Source: Pantoea agglomerans NBRC 102470 (GTDB taxonomy: Bacteria; Pseudomonadota; Gammaproteobacteria; Enterobacterales; Enterobacteriaceae). From it: a stretch of 64,000 nucleotides of DNA. The stretch spans positions 558,001 to 622,000 of the forward strand of contig NZ_BCZA01000001.1 of NCBI RefSeq assembly GCF_001598475.1. Reading direction: 5' to 3'. Below, in pieces: positions 60,659-64,000 of this stretch. Numbering within the stretch: the first letter of the stretch is position 1; the number at the start of each line of letters is the position of its first letter. The notes beneath the pieces were generated by a model that worked only from the letters and a program-made list of their open reading frames with translations, made no database searches and was not told the DNA's origin. The position numbers were made by a program, and so were the translations under genes.

Positions 60659-62089
60659 ATGTCGGTCAAATCATCTGTATCAGATTATTCAGGCTCAGAG
60701 AAACAGGGCCTGTCAGAAACCCGCTCCATTGATTACATCCCGCTGGGTGAACGTCATGGTCATCCCTTTAACCAGTTCACGCTCTGGTTTGGTGGCAATC
60801 TGCAAATCACGGCTATTGTCACGGGTGCGCTGGCCGTGGTGCTGGGTGGAGACGTCGTGTGGTCTCTTATCGGCTTACTGGTGGGGCAGATTCTGGGTGC
60901 AGCGATCATGTCTTTGCATGCGATCCAGGGTCCGCGCCTGGGTTTACCGCAGATGATCACCAGCCGTATGCAGTTTGGCGTGTTTGGTGCTGTTATTCCT
61001 CTGGTGCTGGTGTGCATTATGTATGTGGGATTTTCAGCCAGCGGGACAGTATTAGCCGGGCAGGCGCTGGCTAAACTTATCCATGTCAGTCATTCAACCG
61101 GGATGATCCTGTTCAGCACCCTCATCGTGATCATTGCGGTGCTGGGCTATCGCGTGATTCATCAACTGGGCAAGCTGGCGAGCGTCATTGGCGTTTTAGC
61201 CTTTGCTTATCTGTTTATCACGCTGTTCTCTGCGCATGACTTATCAGCCGTGTGGCAGAATCAGCACTTTACCCCGGCAAATTTCCTGCTGGCGGTCTCC
61301 CTGTCTTCATCCTGGCAAATTGCCTTCTGTCCTTATGTCTCTGACTATTCACGCTATCTGTCAGCTGATGTCTCCGCAAAGAAACTCTTCAGTTCAGTCT
61401 TTTTTGGCACCGTACTTGGCACGCAGGCGTCAATGACGCTGGGGGTGATTGTCGCTGCCATTGCCGGAAGTGCGTTTGCAGGCAATGAGGTCGGTTACAT
61501 CGTGAGCATGGGTAGCACGGCGACCATGGCCATGGTGATTTATTTCGCCATTTGCTTTGGAAAAATCACGTTTACCACGCTGAACGCCTACGGCAGTTTT
61601 ATGTCACTGACCACCATTGTCTCTGGCTTCCGGCAGCAAACCACGCTGAGTCGGGGCGGGCGCATTCTGTTTGTGGTGCTTATGGTTACGCTGGCCTGCG
61701 TCATTGCTCTGCTCAGTGAACCAGCCTTTCTGAAATCCTTCACCCACTTCCTGCTGTTTCTGCTGGCTTTCTTTGTGCCGTGGAGCGCGATCAGCCTGAC
61801 CGATTTCTATCTGATCACCAGGGGCAGGGTTGATGTCCCGGCACTGTCGCAGCCGGACGGGCGCTATGGACGCTGGAACCTGGCCGGTATTACCGTCTAT
61901 TTTCTGGGCGTGCTGGTGCAACTGCCGTTTATCGATAATCCGCTGCACCATGGATCGCTAACCTGGATTTTTGCCGGTAATGATGTCTCGTGGATCATCG
62001 GCTGGTTTGCGACGGCACTGTTATGGCTGATCGCCAGCCGCTGGGATCGTCGGGGCATCCCCGAACAGTCAATCTATCCCGCCCAATAA
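60659..62089 (+). CDS. NCS1 nucleobase/cofactor:cation symporter (PurP/CodB class)
   Basis: 476 residues, 12 helices: ERHGHPFNQFTLWFGGNLQIT is the NCS1 N-terminal signature and ISLTDFYLITRGR a late conserved loop. AGGA precedes the ATG closely. The substrate class includes cytosine, hydantoin, allantoin and thiamine precursors. No catabolic genes lie beside it. Confidence 0.83.
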   Translation: MSVKSSVSDYSGSEKQGLSETRSIDYIPLGERHGHPFNQFTLWFGGNLQITAIVTGALAVVLGGDVVWSLIGLLVGQILGAAIMSLHAIQGPRLGLPQMITSRMQFGVFGAVIPLVLVCIMYVGFSASGTVLAGQALAKLIHVSHSTGMILFSTLIVIIAVLGYRVIHQLGKLASVIGVLAFAYLFITLFSAHDLSAVWQNQHFTPANFLLAVSLSSSWQIAFCPYVSDYSRYLSADVSAKKLFSSVFFGTVLGTQASMTLGVIVAAIAGSAFAGNEVGYIVSMGSTATMAMVIYFAICFGKITFTTLNAYGSFMSLTTIVSGFRQQTTLSRGGRILFVVLMVTLACVIALLSEPAFLKSFTHFLLFLLAFFVPWSAISLTDFYLITRGRVDVPALSQPDGRYGRWNLAGITVYFLGVLVQLPFIDNPLHHGSLTWIFAGNDVSWIIGWFATALLWLIASRWDRRGIPEQSIYPAQ

Positions 62090-62180
62090 CAAGGTCAGGC
62101 CGCCTGAGCGGCTGTCGTCAGGGACTGTTACTCTTCGCGGGTGTGTGATCACCCGCGTGTCAGGAAATCCTCTTTTAAGA

Positions 62181-63503
62181 TCAGGCGGCAGAAACGTCCG
62201 CTGCGCCGGTCTGCGCCTCTGCCACCAGCGGCTTCTCCGGTTGCAGCAGCGTCATTGCCAGCATACTGCCAAAGGCGATCAGCGCGGTGACGGTAAACAT
62301 CGCGTTGTAGCCGTAATATTCCGCCAGCCAGCCGCAGAGCATCGGAGAGATAATCGCTGCCAGATTGGCTATCGCCAGCGTCATGCCGCTGTAGGTACCC
62401 ACCGACGCTTTAGGGGTGACATCAATCACCACCGACCAGTAGACATTGTTTACCAGTGCATTCAGCGCATTGCCCAGGGTCATCAGTGCAATAATCCCGG
62501 CAGCCGACTGCACATAGGGGATCGCCATAAAGCAGCAGGCGGTGCCGCACAGCGTGACGGCGGCAAACAAGTTGCGCGCCAGACGCAGATTACGGAAGCG
62601 AGCCAGCAGGGCATCGGCAATGCGACCGCCCAGCAGCACCGTGATACAGGCGCCGCTCCACGGGATCATCGCGACGTACCACAGTGAGTGCAGGTCGTAA
62701 TGGAAATTATCCTGCAGATATTTCGGCATCCAGGTCACCAGGGTAAAGGTGATGTAGAGGAATGAGAAGTAGCCCAGCGCGTTGCAGACCAGGGTGCGGC
62801 TGGTAAAGAAGCGCCACCAGGGCAGTGGTACGCTGTCGCCCGCGCTGCGGCGCTGACCGGTCTGGATAAGCTGACGTTCTGCGGCATTGGTATGTGGACT
62901 TTTCTCCGGGCTGTCGCTGAAGGTGCGGGCAAACAGCGCCATCGCCAGCAGGGAGAAAACACCGAGCAGGATAAACATCATGCGCCAGTCATGGGTCAGC
63001 AGCAGCAGGCCCACCGCAATCGGGGCGGTCAGCAGCGCGCCAACCTGGGTCGAGAGCAGGCCGATGCCCAGCGCAAAGCCGCGCTCATTATCGGGTGCCC
63101 AGTGAGCAATCGCCTTGTTCATCAGCGCATAGGCCGGGCCTTCGGAAAAACCAAACATGATGCGAAGGGCAGCAAAGCCCATAATGGCGGATCCGCCAAA
63201 CAGCGCCATGCCCAGTTCCCCCGCCCAGGCGGTGGCGATCTCCAGCAGCGACCAGAGTACGCCTGCCAGCAGCCAGACTTTTTTCGTGCCGATACGGTCG
63301 GCAAGAAAGCCGCCACACAGCGAACCAAACAGATAGCCAAAGCCAAAGTAGCCCAGCACGGCACCGAGCTGGACTTTGCTGAAGTGATACTCCGCCGCAA
63401 TGGCGTTGGCCGCAAACGACAGGGCGCCGCGATCGATATAGTTGATCAGGGCGATCAGGAACAGCAGTGAAAATATGGTGTAACGGTAACGGCTGGTTGT
63501 CAT
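62181..63503 (-). CDS. MFS anion:cation symporter (hexuronate/D-galactonate type)
   Basis: 440 residues. The start at 63503 follows AGGAGAAG. ACS-type hallmarks: LINYIDRGALSFAA (about 18-30), GFSEGPAYALMNKAIAHWAPDNERG and LPWWRFFTSR before the second half. Members import glucarate, galactonate, hexuronate or similar anions. It is a single gene, upstream of the partial GT-D gene on the same strand. Confidence 0.83.
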   Translation of the reverse strand: MTTSRYRYTIFSLLFLIALINYIDRGALSFAANAIAAEYHFSKVQLGAVLGYFGFGYLFGSLCGGFLADRIGTKKVWLLAGVLWSLLEIATAWAGELGMALFGGSAIMGFAALRIMFGFSEGPAYALMNKAIAHWAPDNERGFALGIGLLSTQVGALLTAPIAVGLLLLTHDWRMMFILLGVFSLLAMALFARTFSDSPEKSPHTNAAERQLIQTGQRRSAGDSVPLPWWRFFTSRTLVCNALGYFSFLYITFTLVTWMPKYLQDNFHYDLHSLWYVAMIPWSGACITVLLGGRIADALLARFRNLRLARNLFAAVTLCGTACCFMAIPYVQSAAGIIALMTLGNALNALVNNVYWSVVIDVTPKASVGTYSGMTLAIANLAAIISPMLCGWLAEYYGYNAMFTVTALIAFGSMLAMTLLQPEKPLVAEAQTGAADVSAA

Positions 63504-63694
63504 CTCACTTCTCCTGATTAAATGTCTCAGGAGAGCAGAAGCAAAATTGATGCCGGAAAGGGTATTTATCCGGCAAACCGCGGACAAGCACAGAATTCGG
63601 GCCCCTGAGCCCGCTCCGAAGGGGGTTAACTGATCCCGCTAATAATTCGCCTGCGCTTCAATGCGGTGCAGCCGCTGCCTGTCGGTGGTGAGGC

Positions 63695-64000
63695 TCAGGC
63701 GGCGTTATGATGGTTGGGGCTGACGTGTGGCAGCGGGATAACCACGGCTTCCGTGACTGCTTCTGTATCAGCCGTCCCGACCTGGGGTATTTCGCCAACG
63801 TGTTGTAAAATCTGCTGCTGATAAGTCGCATCTGCCACCGTAGTCTGTTCACTCAGCAGTACGCCCGCCTCATTGACGTTTTTTCCGTCCACTTTTATTT
63901 TGCTGGTGGCACTGGCCAGCATCCACTCATATTCAATATCGACGTGGCCGCTATCAATACAGCGGATACCGTGCTGACTTAAATCATATGCCAGCACGGT
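63695..64000 (-). CDS. GT-D-fold glycosyltransferase (C-terminal part; runs off the right edge)
   Basis: 102 residues visible with no start codon in the window. LAYDLSQHGIRCIDSGHVDIEYEWML is the highly conserved C-terminal signature of the GT-D-type (DUF1792-like) glycosyltransferases that act on surface glycans. The following VNEAGVLL is the usual tail, after which a further approximately 45-residue segment ends in His/Asn-rich HHNAA. The donor sugar cannot be judged. Confidence 0.7.
   Translation of the reverse strand, partial: TVLAYDLSQHGIRCIDSGHVDIEYEWMLASATSKIKVDGKNVNEAGVLLSEQTTVADATYQQQILQHVGEIPQVGTADTEAVTEAVVIPLPHVSPNHHNAA

Overview
The window looks like a chromosomal segment of an enterobacterium, most probably Erwiniaceae and close to Pantoea. 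This rests on gene content and order: a tus gene with Ter-type sites at the left edge (so near the replication terminus), oqxAB with a divergent rarA-type activator, srfABC, ydcO/sutR, yncD (pqqU), a complete pqqABCDEF operon and KdgR/CRP-type operators. The species call is inference. No rRNA, tRNA, insertion sequence, prophage or CRISPR array was seen.

Layout. 1-3.2 kb: partial tus with two Ter-like sites, an MFS exporter, an Rrf2 regulator, hicAB. 3.2-9 kb: oqxAB efflux pump, its rarA-like regulator, then a barnase/barstar pair. 9-15.7 kb: srfABC. 15.9-19.2 kb: ydcO and sutR facing each other across a paired operator, a MarR regulator, an isochorismatase-fold enzyme, a possible orphan immunity protein. 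19.2-31.7 kb: TonB receptor PqqU/YncD, a beta-hydroxyacid dehydrogenase with an AraC regulator, a class II leuA, a 9-bp tandem repeat, a membrane dipeptidase and pqqABCDEF. 31.8-38.2 kb: yceI and an uncharacterised ascorbate-family PTS operon with a phosphofructokinase-type kinase and a class II aldolase. 38.3-45.1 kb: LysR, a binding protein with a CitA-type symporter, an ABM/ACT/ArsR operon, a DapA-family lyase and small genes. 45.4-53.2 kb: a likely uronate module (kdgF, RpiB-fold isomerase, Opp-type ABC transporter, enolase-superfamily enzyme) with KdgR and CRP sites at both promoters. 53.3-57 kb: Fur-controlled binding protein, a membrane protein with a sorbosone-dehydrogenase-like lipoprotein, and a TisB/IstR-like SOS toxin locus. 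57-64 kb: acetyltransferase, EamA and MFS exporters with an HxlR regulator, an NCS1 permease, an MFS anion symporter and a partial GT-D glycosyltransferase.

Themes. PQQ synthesis (pqqABCDEF), a probable PQQ uptake receptor (YncD/PqqU) and a candidate PQQ or sorbosone-type dehydrogenase lie within about 37 kb. The 45-53 kb region reads as a pectin or uronate catabolic regulon.

The most interesting unlabelled signal is at 56.38-56.89 kb. A LexA box precedes a long leader and a 29-residue hydrophobic ORF. A divergent sRNA gene with its own sigma-70 promoter and terminator could pair with that leader at 18 of 19 positions. This is the architecture of tisB/istR.
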